Assembly: GCF_002379585.1 (NCBI RefSeq)
Contig: NZ_DFUE01000088.1
Span: 1 to 41,676 of the forward strand
Direction: 5' to 3'
Origin: Pseudomonas sp. UBA4194
GTDB taxonomy: Bacteria; Pseudomonadota; Gammaproteobacteria; Pseudomonadales; Pseudomonadaceae
Length of the DNA stretch: 41,676 bases
Below the pieces are notes generated by a model. It did no database searches and was not told the DNA's origin. It was given only the letters and a program-made list of their open reading frames with translations. Below are positions 8,337 to 15,818 of this stretch, piece by piece (position 1 is the stretch's first letter; the number at the start of each line of letters is the position of its first letter). The translations under genes and the position numbers were made by a program.

Positions 8337-8490
8337 CTATCCCTGTGGGTGTCAACATTGGGTTGATTCACCCCTATCCCTGTGGGGGCCCCAACATTGG
8401 GTTGATGCACCTCTATCCCTGTGGGGGCCAACATTGGGTTGATTCACCCCTATCCCTGTGGGGGCCAACATTGGGTTGATGCACCGCTAT
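8337..8490. repeat. Tandem array of about 37-bp units between two REPs
   Basis: Units starting CTATCCCTGTGGG begin at 8337, 8374, 8413, 8450 and 8487, spacings of 37, 39, 37 and 37. The body of each unit is GGGCCAACATTGGGTTGATT or close variants. The last start runs into the REP at 8491. All units are nearly identical over their whole length, so this is a tandem repeat and not a CRISPR array. Each unit carries the REP tail CCCTGTGGG, which suggests that the array grew from a REP edge by slippage. Confidence 0.85.
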
Positions 8491-8525
8491 CCCTGTGGGA
8501 GCGGGCTCTGCCCGCGATGGGGCCC
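8491..8525. repeat. REP element, second of the flanking pair
   Basis: CCCTGTGGGAGCGGGCTCTG followed by CCCGCGATGGGGCC is the inverted counterpart of the REP at 8272-8299. With the tandem array between them it forms an expanded REPIN-like structure. Confidence 0.8.
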
Positions 8526-8737
8526 AGGAGGCGGGTCGAGATGCCATTTAGTTCATGTCCTTCGGACTGCACCCATTGGCAAACCCTTTCCAGCAACACT
8601 GCACTTGCCGTCCCACTTGCCTTTGCCAATAATGGGCGCGCCAATGGCTGTCTCAATGGACTGCGTTGTTCGCTACCCATATCTGCTCAATCCTGTCAAC
8701 ATCCGCTCCGCTTAATCTCGATACTTCTGTAACTAGT
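8526..8737 (+). other. Non-coding stretch upstream of aotJ with a long inverted repeat
   Basis: I find no gene here. CCCATTGGCAAA (8572-8583) and TTTGCCAATAATGGG (8622-8636) are complementary with a 3-base bulge and a loop of about 38 bases. This could be structure in the aot leader or an old palindrome. The rest shows nothing I recognise. Confidence 0.4.
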
Positions 8738-8758
8738 TGTCGCATTGAAGAAATATCG
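8738..8758 (+). promoter_or_regulatory. Candidate ArgR half-site upstream of aotJ
   Basis: The sequence TGTCGC, 8 bases, then AA (8738-8753) exactly fits the half-site TGTCGC-N8-AA-N5 reported for P. aeruginosa ArgR. A weaker copy, TGACAC, begins at 8761. In P. aeruginosa ArgR controls the aotJQMOP-argR operon from such tandem half-sites. The same TGTCGCATT string occurs in front of aruC at 14386. Binding is inferred from the motif alone. Confidence 0.6.
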
Positions 8759-8889
8759 ACTGACACAACGCCGCTAAAATGCCCTCACTCGCCGGCCCTG
8801 GCTCGGCGTCCCCTGTTCCGCCTTACCTTTGCACATTGGGCATTTGCTCGGTCTGCCTATTACTGCCCTTTTTCGCTGGAGCTCACCCG

Positions 8890-9666
8890 ATGAAGAAACT
8901 TGCACTGTTTGGCGCGTTGGCGTTGTCCGTGCTGTCCATGTCCGCCTTCGCCGATGAAAAACCGCTGAAGATCGGCATCGAAGCCGCCTACCCACCGTTC
9001 GCCTCGAAGGCGCCGGATGGCAGCATCGTGGGCTTTGACTACGACATCGGTAATGCCCTGTGCGCCGAGATGAAGGTCAAGTGCACCTGGGTCGAGCAGG
9101 AGTTCGACGGTCTGATCCCGGCGCTGAAAGTGCGCAAGATCGACGCCATTCTGTCGTCGATGTCCATTACCGAAGACCGCAAGAAGTCCGTGGACTTCAC
9201 CAACAAGTACTACGCCACCCCGGCGCGCCTGGTGATGAAAGAGGGCGTGCAGGTCAGCGACAGCATGGCCGAGCTCAAGGGCAAGAAGATCGGCGTGCAG
9301 CGCGGCTCGATCCACGACCGCTACGCCACCGAAGTGCTCAAGCCCCTGGGCGCCGAAGTGATGCCGTACGGCTCGCAGAACGAAATCTATCTGGATGTGG
9401 CCGCCGGCCGCCTCGACGGCACCCTGGCTGACGCCACCCTGTTGCAGGACGGTTTCCTCAAGACCGACGCGGGCAAAGGCTACGCTTTCGCAGGCCCGAC
9501 CGTGACCGATCCGAAATACTTCGGTGACGGCATCGGCATTGCCGTGCGCAAGGGCGACAAGGCCAACCTGGATCGCATCAATGCGGCAATCGCCGCCATT
9601 CGCGCCAACGGCGAATACAAGAAGATCCAGGACAAATACTTCGACTTCGACATCTACGGCAAATAA
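8890..9666 (+). CDS. aotJ: Arginine/ornithine ABC transporter, periplasmic binding protein
   Basis: AotJ captures arginine and ornithine in the periplasm and delivers them to AotQM. The 258-residue precursor has a signal peptide (residues 1-21, cut after AFA) and the family-3 solute-binding fold close to HisJ/ArgT: IGIEAAYPPFASKAPDGSIV, LCAEMKVKCTWVEQEFDGLI, and the ligand-binding region AILSSMSITEDRKKSVDFTN. GGAG lies before the ATG at 8890. It is the first gene of aotJQMOP-argR, the same order as in P. aeruginosa. A stem-loop with a T run (9687-9727) separates it from aotQ and should let the binding protein be made in excess. Confidence 0.93.
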   Translation: MKKLALFGALALSVLSMSAFADEKPLKIGIEAAYPPFASKAPDGSIVGFDYDIGNALCAEMKVKCTWVEQEFDGLIPALKVRKIDAILSSMSITEDRKKSVDFTNKYYATPARLVMKEGVQVSDSMAELKGKKIGVQRGSIHDRYATEVLKPLGAEVMPYGSQNEIYLDVAAGRLDGTLADATLLQDGFLKTDAGKGYAFAGPTVTDPKYFGDGIGIAVRKGDKANLDRINAAIAAIRANGEYKKIQDKYFDFDIYGK

Positions 9667-9686
9667 GCCCTCAGACGTCGCAACCG

Positions 9687-9727
9687 ATGGTGCAAACCGC
9701 AGGTAGCTGTGGTTTGCACCATTTTTT
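9687..9727 (+). terminator. Partial terminator between aotJ and aotQ
   Basis: A perfect 12-bp stem ATGGTGCAAACC/GGTTTGCACCAT with a 12-base loop is followed by TTTTTC. It sits inside the operon, 20 bases after the aotJ stop, where binding-protein operons often have a leaky terminator or an RNA-stabilising hairpin that sets higher output of the first gene. Confidence 0.8.
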
Positions 9728-9751
9728 CATTCTCCGGGCGAGGATATTTTC

Positions 9752-10441
9752 ATGTTGAAAGGCTACGGGGCTGTCATCCTCGATGGCGCTTGGCTGACCC
9801 TTGAGCTCGCCTTGTCGTCCATGGCCCTGGCCGTGTTCCTGGGGTTGGTGGGCGTGGCCATGCGCCTGTCGCCCGTGCGTTGGCTGGCGTGGCTGGGCGA
9901 CCTGTATTCCACCGTGATCCGCGGCATCCCCGACCTGGTGCTTATCCTGCTGATCTTCTATGGCGGCCAGGACATTCTCAATCGCGTTGCCCCGCTGGTG
10001 GGCTACGACGACTACATCGATCTCAACCCGTTGGCCGCTGGCATCTTTACCCTGGGCTTCATTTTCGGCGCCTACCTGTCGGAAACCTTTCGCGGTGCCT
10101 TCATGGCCATTCCCAAGGGGCAGGCCGAAGCGGGCATGGCCTACGGCATGAGCAGCCTGCAGGTGTTCTTCCGGGTCCTGGTGCCGCAGATGATCCGCCT
10201 GGCGATACCCGGCTTTACCAACAACTGGCTGGTGCTGACCAAGGCCACTGCGCTGATCTCGGTGGTGGGCCTGCAGGACATGATGTTCAAGGCCAAGCAG
10301 GCGGCCGACGCCACCCGCGAGCCTTTCACGTTCTTCCTCGCCGTGGCGGCCATGTACCTGGTGATCACCAGCGTGTCGCTGCTGATCCTGCGGGCGGTGG
10401 AGAAACGCTACTCGGTAGGCGTAAGGGCGGCTGACCTATGA
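9752..10441 (+). CDS. aotQ: Arginine/ornithine ABC transporter, permease
   Basis: This 229-residue HisQ-like membrane subunit pairs with AotM to form the channel of the importer. It has about five membrane helices and the cytoplasmic EAA loop (GQAEAGMAYGMSSLQVFFRV, about residues 125-144) that contacts the ATPase AotP. The N-terminal region MLKGYGAVILDGAWLTLELA is typical of polar amino acid permeases. It overlaps aotM by 4 bases (ATGA at 10438), indicating translational coupling. Confidence 0.92.
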   Translation: MLKGYGAVILDGAWLTLELALSSMALAVFLGLVGVAMRLSPVRWLAWLGDLYSTVIRGIPDLVLILLIFYGGQDILNRVAPLVGYDDYIDLNPLAAGIFTLGFIFGAYLSETFRGAFMAIPKGQAEAGMAYGMSSLQVFFRVLVPQMIRLAIPGFTNNWLVLTKATALISVVGLQDMMFKAKQAADATREPFTFFLAVAAMYLVITSVSLLILRAVEKRYSVGVRAADL

Positions 10442-11136
10442 TTTTCGATTACAACGTGGTGTGGGACAGCCTGCCGCTGTACTTCAGCGGCATGCTCGAA
10501 ACCCTGAAACTGCTTGCCCTGTCGTTGGCTTTCGGCCTGATCGCGGCACTGCCGCTGGGTCTGATGCGCGTCTCGAAGAACGTATTCGTCAACGGCGTGG
10601 CCTGGCTCTACACCTATGTCATCCGCGGCACACCGATGCTGGTGCAGTTGTTCCTGATCTACTACGGGCTGGCGCAGTTCGAGGCTGTGCGCGAGAGCAT
10701 CCTGTGGCCGTGGTTGTCCAGCGCGACCTTTTGCGCGTGCCTGGCCTTTGCCATCAATACCAGCGCCTACACTGCCGAAATCATTGCCGGCAGCCTCAAG
10801 GCCACGCCGCCTGGCGAGATCGAGGCGGCCCGCGCCATGGGCATGTCCAAAGGCAAGATGTACCGCCGCATCCTGCTGCCCTCGGCCCTGCGCCGGGCAC
10901 TGCCGCAGTACAGCAACGAGGTGATCATGATGCTGCAGACCACCAGTCTGGCCTCCATCGTGACCCTGATCGACATCACCGGCGCCGCGCGCTCGGTGAA
11001 CGCTCAGTATTATCTGCCGTTCGAAGCCTATATCACGGCCGGGGTCTTCTACCTGTGCCTGACCTTTATCCTGGTGCGCCTGTTCAAGCTGGCCGAACGC
11101 CGCTGGCTGGCCTACCTGGCACCACGCAAGGGCTGA
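10438..11136 (+). CDS. aotM: Arginine/ornithine ABC transporter, permease
   Basis: This 232-residue HisM-like partner of AotQ has about five membrane helices and the EAA loop GEIEAARAMGMSKGKMYRRI (about residues 125-144) for contact with AotP. The segment RGTPMLVQLFLIYYGLAQF is diagnostic of the polar amino acid transporter permeases. Its start codon overlaps the aotQ stop, and aotO begins 3 bases after its own stop, so the operon is tightly packed here. Confidence 0.92.
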   Translation: MIFDYNVVWDSLPLYFSGMLETLKLLALSLAFGLIAALPLGLMRVSKNVFVNGVAWLYTYVIRGTPMLVQLFLIYYGLAQFEAVRESILWPWLSSATFCACLAFAINTSAYTAEIIAGSLKATPPGEIEAARAMGMSKGKMYRRILLPSALRRALPQYSNEVIMMLQTTSLASIVTLIDITGAARSVNAQYYLPFEAYITAGVFYLCLTFILVRLFKLAERRWLAYLAPRKG

Positions 11137-11139
11137 AGC

Positions 11140-12252
11140 ATGCAACGAATCGATCATCCGTTGCCTTGGAGCAGCCTGGGCAGCGAGCGTCAGCTGAGCG
11201 TTTTCCGCTTTGGCAATGGCGAGCGCAAAGCCTATATCCAGGCCAGCCTGCACGCCGACGAACTGCCCGGCATGCGCACGGCATGGGAGTTGAAAAAGCG
11301 CCTGAGCGCGCTGGAAGCGGCAGGCAGGCTCAAGGGCGTCATCGAGTTGGTGCCGGTGGCCAACCCGCTTGGCCTGGGCCAACTGCTGCAGGGCGCCCAT
11401 CAGGGCCGATTCGAGTTCGGCAGCGGCAAGAATTTCAATCGCGACTTCTTCGAGCTCAGCGAACCCGTTGCGCAGTCCGTTGAAGGGCGGTTGGGCGATG
11501 ATCCACGGGCCAATGTCCTGCTGGTGCGTCAGGCCATGCGCGAAGCCCTGGCCGGGCTGCCGCCGGCCGCCAGCCAATTGCAGGGCTTGCAGCGCGTGCT
11601 GCTGGCCCAGGCCTGCGACGCCGATGTGGTGCTGGATCTGCACTGTGATGCCGACGCCGCACTGCACATGTATGCCTTGCCACAGCAGTGGCCACAGTGG
11701 CGCTCCCTCGCTGCGCACATGAACATGCGCGTGGCGCTGCTGGCCGAAGACTCCGGCGGCAGCTCGTTCGACGAAGCCTGCTCGCTGCCCTGGTTGCGTT
11801 TGCAACGGCTGTTTCCCGAGGCGCAATTGCCGCTGGCGTGCCTGGCCACCACCCTGGAGCTGGGTGGTCAGGCCGACACGGGCAAGGAGCAGGCCGAGGC
11901 CCATGCCGAAGGCATTCTGGCGTTTCTGGCCGAACAGGGATTGATCGACGGCCAGTGGCCTGTCGCCGCTGACGACACCTGCGAAGCCATGCCCTTGCAA
12001 GGCACCGAATTGCTCTACGCGCCGCACCCCGGCGTCATCACTTTTCTGCGTCCAGCGGGCGTCTGGGTCGAGGCTGGCGAACCGCTGTTCGAAGTCATCG
12101 ATCCGCTGTGCGACCGTGCCAGCGTCGTCTGTGCGGGTACCGCTGGCGTGCTGTTCGCCATTGAACGCCTGCGCTACGCCCAGCCGGGTTTCTGGCTGGC
12201 CAAGATCGCCGGACGCCAACCTCTTCGTCATGGGCGCCTGCTCAGTGACTGA
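11140..12252 (+). CDS. aotO: AstE/aspartoacylase-family protein AotO
   Basis: This 370-residue protein belongs to the zinc-dependent succinylglutamate desuccinylase/aspartoacylase group of M14-type peptidases. The candidate zinc ligands are visible: LHADE (His38, Glu41) and DLHCD (His168). In P. aeruginosa the gene at this position is called aotO; it is not needed for arginine uptake as I recall, and no activity is assigned. It is a distant relative of AruE, encoded at 21135 in the same window, so it may deacylate an N-acyl amino acid brought in by the transporter; that is inference. The C-terminal third (about 290-370) resembles a lipoyl/biotinyl-like beta barrel found in this family. Confidence 0.85.
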   Translation: MQRIDHPLPWSSLGSERQLSVFRFGNGERKAYIQASLHADELPGMRTAWELKKRLSALEAAGRLKGVIELVPVANPLGLGQLLQGAHQGRFEFGSGKNFNRDFFELSEPVAQSVEGRLGDDPRANVLLVRQAMREALAGLPPAASQLQGLQRVLLAQACDADVVLDLHCDADAALHMYALPQQWPQWRSLAAHMNMRVALLAEDSGGSSFDEACSLPWLRLQRLFPEAQLPLACLATTLELGGQADTGKEQAEAHAEGILAFLAEQGLIDGQWPVAADDTCEAMPLQGTELLYAPHPGVITFLRPAGVWVEAGEPLFEVIDPLCDRASVVCAGTAGVLFAIERLRYAQPGFWLAKIAGRQPLRHGRLLSD

Positions 12253-12274
12253 ACGCTGCTCGAGAACCGAGAAC

Positions 12275-13039
12275 ATGTACAAACTTGAAGTCCAGGACTT
12301 GCACAAGCGCTATGGCACCCACGAGGTGCTCAAGGGTGTTTCCCTGCAAGCCAAGGCCGGCGATGTGATCAGCATCATTGGCTCCAGCGGTTCCGGCAAA
12401 AGCACTTTCCTGCGTTGCATCAATCTGCTGGAGCAGCCGCATGCCGGAAGAATCCTGCTCAACAACGAAGAGCTCAAGCTGGTGCCCGGCAAGGACGGTG
12501 CGCTCAAGGCCGCCGACCCCAGGCAGTTGCAGCGGCTGCGCTCGCGCCTGTCGATGGTGTTCCAGCATTTCAATCTGTGGTCGCACATGACGGCCCTGGA
12601 AAACATCATCGAAGCGCCCGTGCACGTGCTGGGCATGTCGAAGAAAGAGGCGCTGGAGAAGGCCGAGCACTACCTGGCCAAGGTGGGTGTTGCCCATCGC
12701 AAGGATGCCTACCCCGGGCACATGTCCGGCGGCGAGCAGCAGCGAGTGGCGATTGCCCGGGCACTGGCGGTCGAGCCTGAGGTGATGCTGTTCGACGAGC
12801 CGACTTCGGCGCTGGACCCGGAACTGGTGGGCGATGTGCTCAAGGTGATGCAGGGCCTGGCCCAGGAAGGGCGGACCATGGTCGTGGTGACGCACGAGAT
12901 GGGCTTTGCCCGGGAAGTCTCGAATCAGTTGATCTTCCTGCACAAGGGACGCGTGGAAGAGTGCGGCAATCCGCGCGAGGTGCTGGTCAACCCGCAGTCC
13001 GAGCGTTTGCAGCAGTTCCTGTCCGGCAGCCTCAAGTGA
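12275..13039 (+). CDS. aotP: Arginine/ornithine ABC transporter, ATP-binding protein
   Basis: This 254-residue HisP-like ATPase powers the importer on the cytoplasmic face. Walker A GSSGSGKST is at residues 36-44, the signature motif is SGGEQQRVAIARAL, and Walker B is VMLFDEPTSALDPE, followed by the switch histidine in VVVTHEMGFA. The start is ATG 12275 (MYKLEVQDLHKRY), where homology begins. An open frame continues upstream into aotO but is not conserved. It is followed by a 156-base gap containing an 11-bp hairpin before argR. Confidence 0.94.
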   Translation: MYKLEVQDLHKRYGTHEVLKGVSLQAKAGDVISIIGSSGSGKSTFLRCINLLEQPHAGRILLNNEELKLVPGKDGALKAADPRQLQRLRSRLSMVFQHFNLWSHMTALENIIEAPVHVLGMSKKEALEKAEHYLAKVGVAHRKDAYPGHMSGGEQQRVAIARALAVEPEVMLFDEPTSALDPELVGDVLKVMQGLAQEGRTMVVVTHEMGFAREVSNQLIFLHKGRVEECGNPREVLVNPQSERLQQFLSGSLK

Positions 13040-13085
13040 ATGTGGATCGAAATATTTCCGGGGCTGTCGTATCCCCGGTAAACGG

Positions 13086-13114
13086 GCATGCTTGGCGGAT
13101 CTTGCCAAGCGTGC
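13086..13114 (+). other. 11-bp stem-loop between aotP and argR
   Basis: GCATGCTTGGC pairs with GCCAAGCGTGC (one G-U pair) around a 7-base loop. No T run follows. It may stabilise the aot mRNA or attenuate read-through into argR. The 156-base gap around it holds no gene. Confidence 0.5.
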
Positions 13115-13195
13115 CGGATTGGCGCGGCATGCTTTACTGGCAAGGGTGCAATCCAGCATTCAGCTTTTGATACCTAAGGTTTCGGTCCGCATTTC

Positions 13196-14176
13196 ATGAC
13201 AGTTCAACGAATCGGTTTCCTCTATTGGCCCAGCACCCGAGCCCTGACCCTGGCGCTGGCCGAAGAGGCATTGCGGGTCGCCCAGAAGGTGCACCCGGAG
13301 GTGACGTATGAGCTGGCATTCCTGCAGGCCGAACCGCCCACCGAAGGGGGCTGGCAGTTGCCGGGCGAGCCATGGAGCGGGCGCCTGGACGGCTGCCAGA
13401 AACTGTTCCTGCTGGCCGATGAGCCGCCAGGTGCGATGACCCCGGCGCTGTCCTCGGCGATCAAGCAGGTGGCCCGCTCCGGTTGTGTGGTCGGTGGGCT
13501 GTCGGCGGGTGTCTATCCATTGGCGCAGCTGGGGCTGCTGGACGGTTACAGGGCCGCCGTGCACTGGCGCTGGCAGGATGACTTCGCCGAGCGCTTTCCC
13601 AAGGTCATCGCCACCAGCCACCTGTTCGATTGGGACCGCGACCGCATGACCGCTTGCGGCGGGCTGTCGGTGCTCGACCTGCTGTTGGCCGTGCTGGCCC
13701 GTGATCATGGCGCCGAGCTGGCGGGCGCCGTCTCGGAGGAGTTGGTGGTGGAGCGTATTCGCGAGGGTGGCGAGCGCCAGCGCATCCCCTTGCAGAACCG
13801 CCTGGGGTCCAGCCACCCCAAGCTGACCCAGGCGGTGTTGCTGATGGAGGCCAACATCGAGGAGCCGCTGACCACCGATGAAATCGCCCAGCACGTGTGC
13901 GTGTCGCGGCGCCAGTTGGAGCGGATCTTCAAGCAGTACCTGAACCGGGTGCCCAGCCAGTACTACCTGGAGCTGCGCCTGAACAAGGCGCGGCAGATGC
14001 TGATGCAGACCAGCAAGTCGATTATCCAGATCGGTTTGTCATGCGGCTTTTCTTCGGGCCCGCATTTTTCCAGCGCCTACCGCAATTTCTTCGGCGCTAC
14101 GCCGCGGGAAGATCGTAACCAGCGGCGCAGCAGCAGCCCGTTCGAACTGTCGCCGGTGCCTGCGGAGCGGGGGTAG
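13196..14176 (+). CDS. argR: Arginine-responsive AraC-family regulator ArgR
   Basis: In pseudomonads ArgR is not the E. coli-type repressor but an AraC/XylS protein that activates arginine catabolism and uptake (aru, aot) and represses some biosynthetic genes when arginine is present. The 326-residue protein has an N-terminal DJ-1/PfpI-like domain (about 5-190, with RIGFLYWPSTRALTLALAEE and GLSAGVYPLAQLGLLDGYRA). It ends in an AraC DNA-binding domain (about 220-310) with two helix-turn-helix motifs: TDEIAQHVCVSRRQLERIF and IIQIGLSCGFSSGPHFSSAY. It is the last gene of the aot operon and lies next to its main target aruC, with ArgR-type half-sites in front of both. Confidence 0.93.
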   Translation: MTVQRIGFLYWPSTRALTLALAEEALRVAQKVHPEVTYELAFLQAEPPTEGGWQLPGEPWSGRLDGCQKLFLLADEPPGAMTPALSSAIKQVARSGCVVGGLSAGVYPLAQLGLLDGYRAAVHWRWQDDFAERFPKVIATSHLFDWDRDRMTACGGLSVLDLLLAVLARDHGAELAGAVSEELVVERIREGGERQRIPLQNRLGSSHPKLTQAVLLMEANIEEPLTTDEIAQHVCVSRRQLERIFKQYLNRVPSQYYLELRLNKARQMLMQTSKSIIQIGLSCGFSSGPHFSSAYRNFFGATPREDRNQRRSSSPFELSPVPAERG

Positions 14177-14190
14177 GGTTTTGGGTTCGG

Positions 14191-14324
14191 TGGTGGATGG
14201 TCCCCTCACCCCAGCCCTCTCCCTGAGGGAGAGGGAGCAGTACGATGGCGTTACGGATATAGGTGATTTGCTTTTAGCTCCCTCTCCCTCAGGGAGAGGG
14301 CTGGGGTGAGGGGACCATCCACCA
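14191..14324. repeat. Large palindromic element, copy 1 (between argR and aruC)
   Basis: Two 48-base arms (14191-14238 and 14277-14324) are essentially perfect inverted copies around a 38-base centre that ends GCTTTTA. Each arm itself contains a smaller palindrome, CCCTCTCCCTGAGGGAGAGG with its final G. The outer sequence is TGGTGGATGGTCCCCTCACC. Weaker symmetry runs out to about 14176 and 14338. No ORF is present. A second copy lies after aruE at 22149-22295. It resembles non-autonomous, MITE-like palindromic repeats; it may also stop transcription in both directions. Confidence 0.85.
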
Positions 14325-14385
14325 CAGAACCGAAACCCAACCGCTACAACAATCCCCCATCACCCTGCGCCTTTCTATCCCTATA

Positions 14386-14458
14386 TGTCGCATTCCCGAC
14401 AACCCCCGTAGAATGCCGGTTTGGCGCTATAACAAGTTGTCGCTTGGCGGCAATGCCG
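14386..14458 (+). promoter_or_regulatory. Candidate ArgR operator of the aru operon
   Basis: Two TGTCGC boxes are present. The one at 14438-14453 fits TGTCGC-N8-AA exactly; the one at 14386 has the AA one base late. A third, weaker half-site, TTTGGC-N8-AA, begins at 14420. In P. aeruginosa ArgR activates aruCFGDB from tandem half-sites of this form. The aruC start is 80 bases further on. Binding is inferred from motif and context. Confidence 0.6.
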
Positions 14459-14532
14459 GGCGTGGCCCAATCCTTACAATCCCCCATCGCTTGCCCATTT
14501 TTGCGGCGAGCGTTCCTTGACAGGAGACTCCG

Positions 14533-15753
14533 ATGTCCGTTGAGCAAGCCCCCGTGCAACGTGCCGATTTCGACCAGGTGATGGTCCCCAACTATGCCCC
14601 GGCCGGGTTCATTCCCGTGCGCGGTGCAGGCTCTCGGGTCTGGGATCAGGCCGGTCGCGAGCTCATCGATTTCTCCGGTGGCATCGCCGTCAACGTGCTG
14701 GGCCACGCTCACCCGGCGCTGGTCAGCGCGCTGACCGAGCAGGCCAACAAGCTGTGGCACGTGTCCAACGTATTCACCAACGAACCGACCCTGCGCCTGG
14801 CCAGGAAACTGGTCGACGCCACCTTTGCCGACCGGGTGTTCTTCTGCAACTCCGGCGCCGAGGCCAACGAAGCCGCGTTCAAGCTGGCGCGGCGCGTGGC
14901 CCACGATAATTTCGGTGCGGACAAGTACGAAATCATCGCCGCCACCAACAGCTTCCACGGTCGTACCCTGTTCACTGTCAGCGTGGGCGGCCAGCCGAAA
15001 TATTCCGACGGTTTCGGCCCGAAGATCACCGGCATCACCCACGTGCCGTACAACGATCTGGAAGCCCTGAAGGCTGCCATCTCGGACAAGACCTGCGCCG
15101 TGGTGCTCGAGCCCATCCAGGGTGAAGGCGGCGTCTTGCCGGCCGACCAGGCTTACCTGGAAGGCGCGCGCGCCCTGTGCGACCAGTTCAACGCACTGCT
15201 GGTGTTCGACGAAGTGCAGAGCGGCATGGGCCGCAGCGGCGAGCTGTTTACCTACATGCACTACGGCGTGACGCCGGACATCCTCTCCAGCGCCAAGAGC
15301 CTGGGCGGCGGTTTCCCCATCGGCGCCATGCTCACCACCGATGCCCTGGCCAAGCACTTTGCGGTCGGTGTGCATGGCACCACTTACGGCGGCAACCCAT
15401 TGGCCTGCGCCGTGGCCGAAGCCGTGGTGGATGTGATCAATACCCCAGAAGTGCTGGCCGGGGTCAAAGCCAAGCACCAACGGTTCAAGACCCGCCTGGA
15501 GCAGATCGGCCAGCGCTATGGTGTATTCAGTGAAGTGCGCGGCATGGGCCTGCTGATCGGCTGCGTCCTGAGCGATGCCTGGAAAGGCCGCGCCAAGGAC
15601 TTCTTCAATGCCGCCGAGCAGCATGACCTGATGATCCTGCAGGCCGGGCCCGACGTGGTGCGCTTCGCCCCGAGCCTGGTGGTCGAAGATGCCGACATCG
15701 ATGCCGGTCTGGACCGTTTCGAGCGCGCCGTGGCGCAACTGACCCAGGCCTGA
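14533..15753 (+). CDS. aruC: Succinylornithine transaminase
   Basis: AruC (AstC) is the PLP enzyme of step 3 in arginine succinyltransferase catabolism: N2-succinylornithine plus 2-oxoglutarate gives succinylglutamate semialdehyde plus glutamate. It can also serve as N-acetylornithine aminotransferase. The 406-residue class III aminotransferase has the PLP-binding region SGAEANEAAFKLAR, the Asp motif LLVFDEVQSGMGR, and the Schiff-base lysine 255 in SAKSLGGGFPIGAM. AGGAG lies 8 bases before the ATG. It is the first gene of aruCFGDB-orf-aruE; candidate ArgR sites precede it. Confidence 0.95.
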   Translation: MSVEQAPVQRADFDQVMVPNYAPAGFIPVRGAGSRVWDQAGRELIDFSGGIAVNVLGHAHPALVSALTEQANKLWHVSNVFTNEPTLRLARKLVDATFADRVFFCNSGAEANEAAFKLARRVAHDNFGADKYEIIAATNSFHGRTLFTVSVGGQPKYSDGFGPKITGITHVPYNDLEALKAAISDKTCAVVLEPIQGEGGVLPADQAYLEGARALCDQFNALLVFDEVQSGMGRSGELFTYMHYGVTPDILSSAKSLGGGFPIGAMLTTDALAKHFAVGVHGTTYGGNPLACAVAEAVVDVINTPEVLAGVKAKHQRFKTRLEQIGQRYGVFSEVRGMGLLIGCVLSDAWKGRAKDFFNAAEQHDLMILQAGPDVVRFAPSLVVEDADIDAGLDRFERAVAQLTQA

Positions 15754-15818
15754 TCGGGCCTGTCTCGCGGCGCAGGCATCCACGCCCTGCGTCGCTCACC
15801 TATTCAAGGAGTGACACC

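Noticed and set aside
8337..8490. A possible CRISPR array.
   Set aside because: Units are similar over their whole length, with no unique spacers, no cas genes, and borders that are REP elements.
10408..12306. A 632-codon open frame on the minus strand opposite aotM and aotO.
   Set aside because: It is an antisense shadow of conserved aot genes with no family resemblance.
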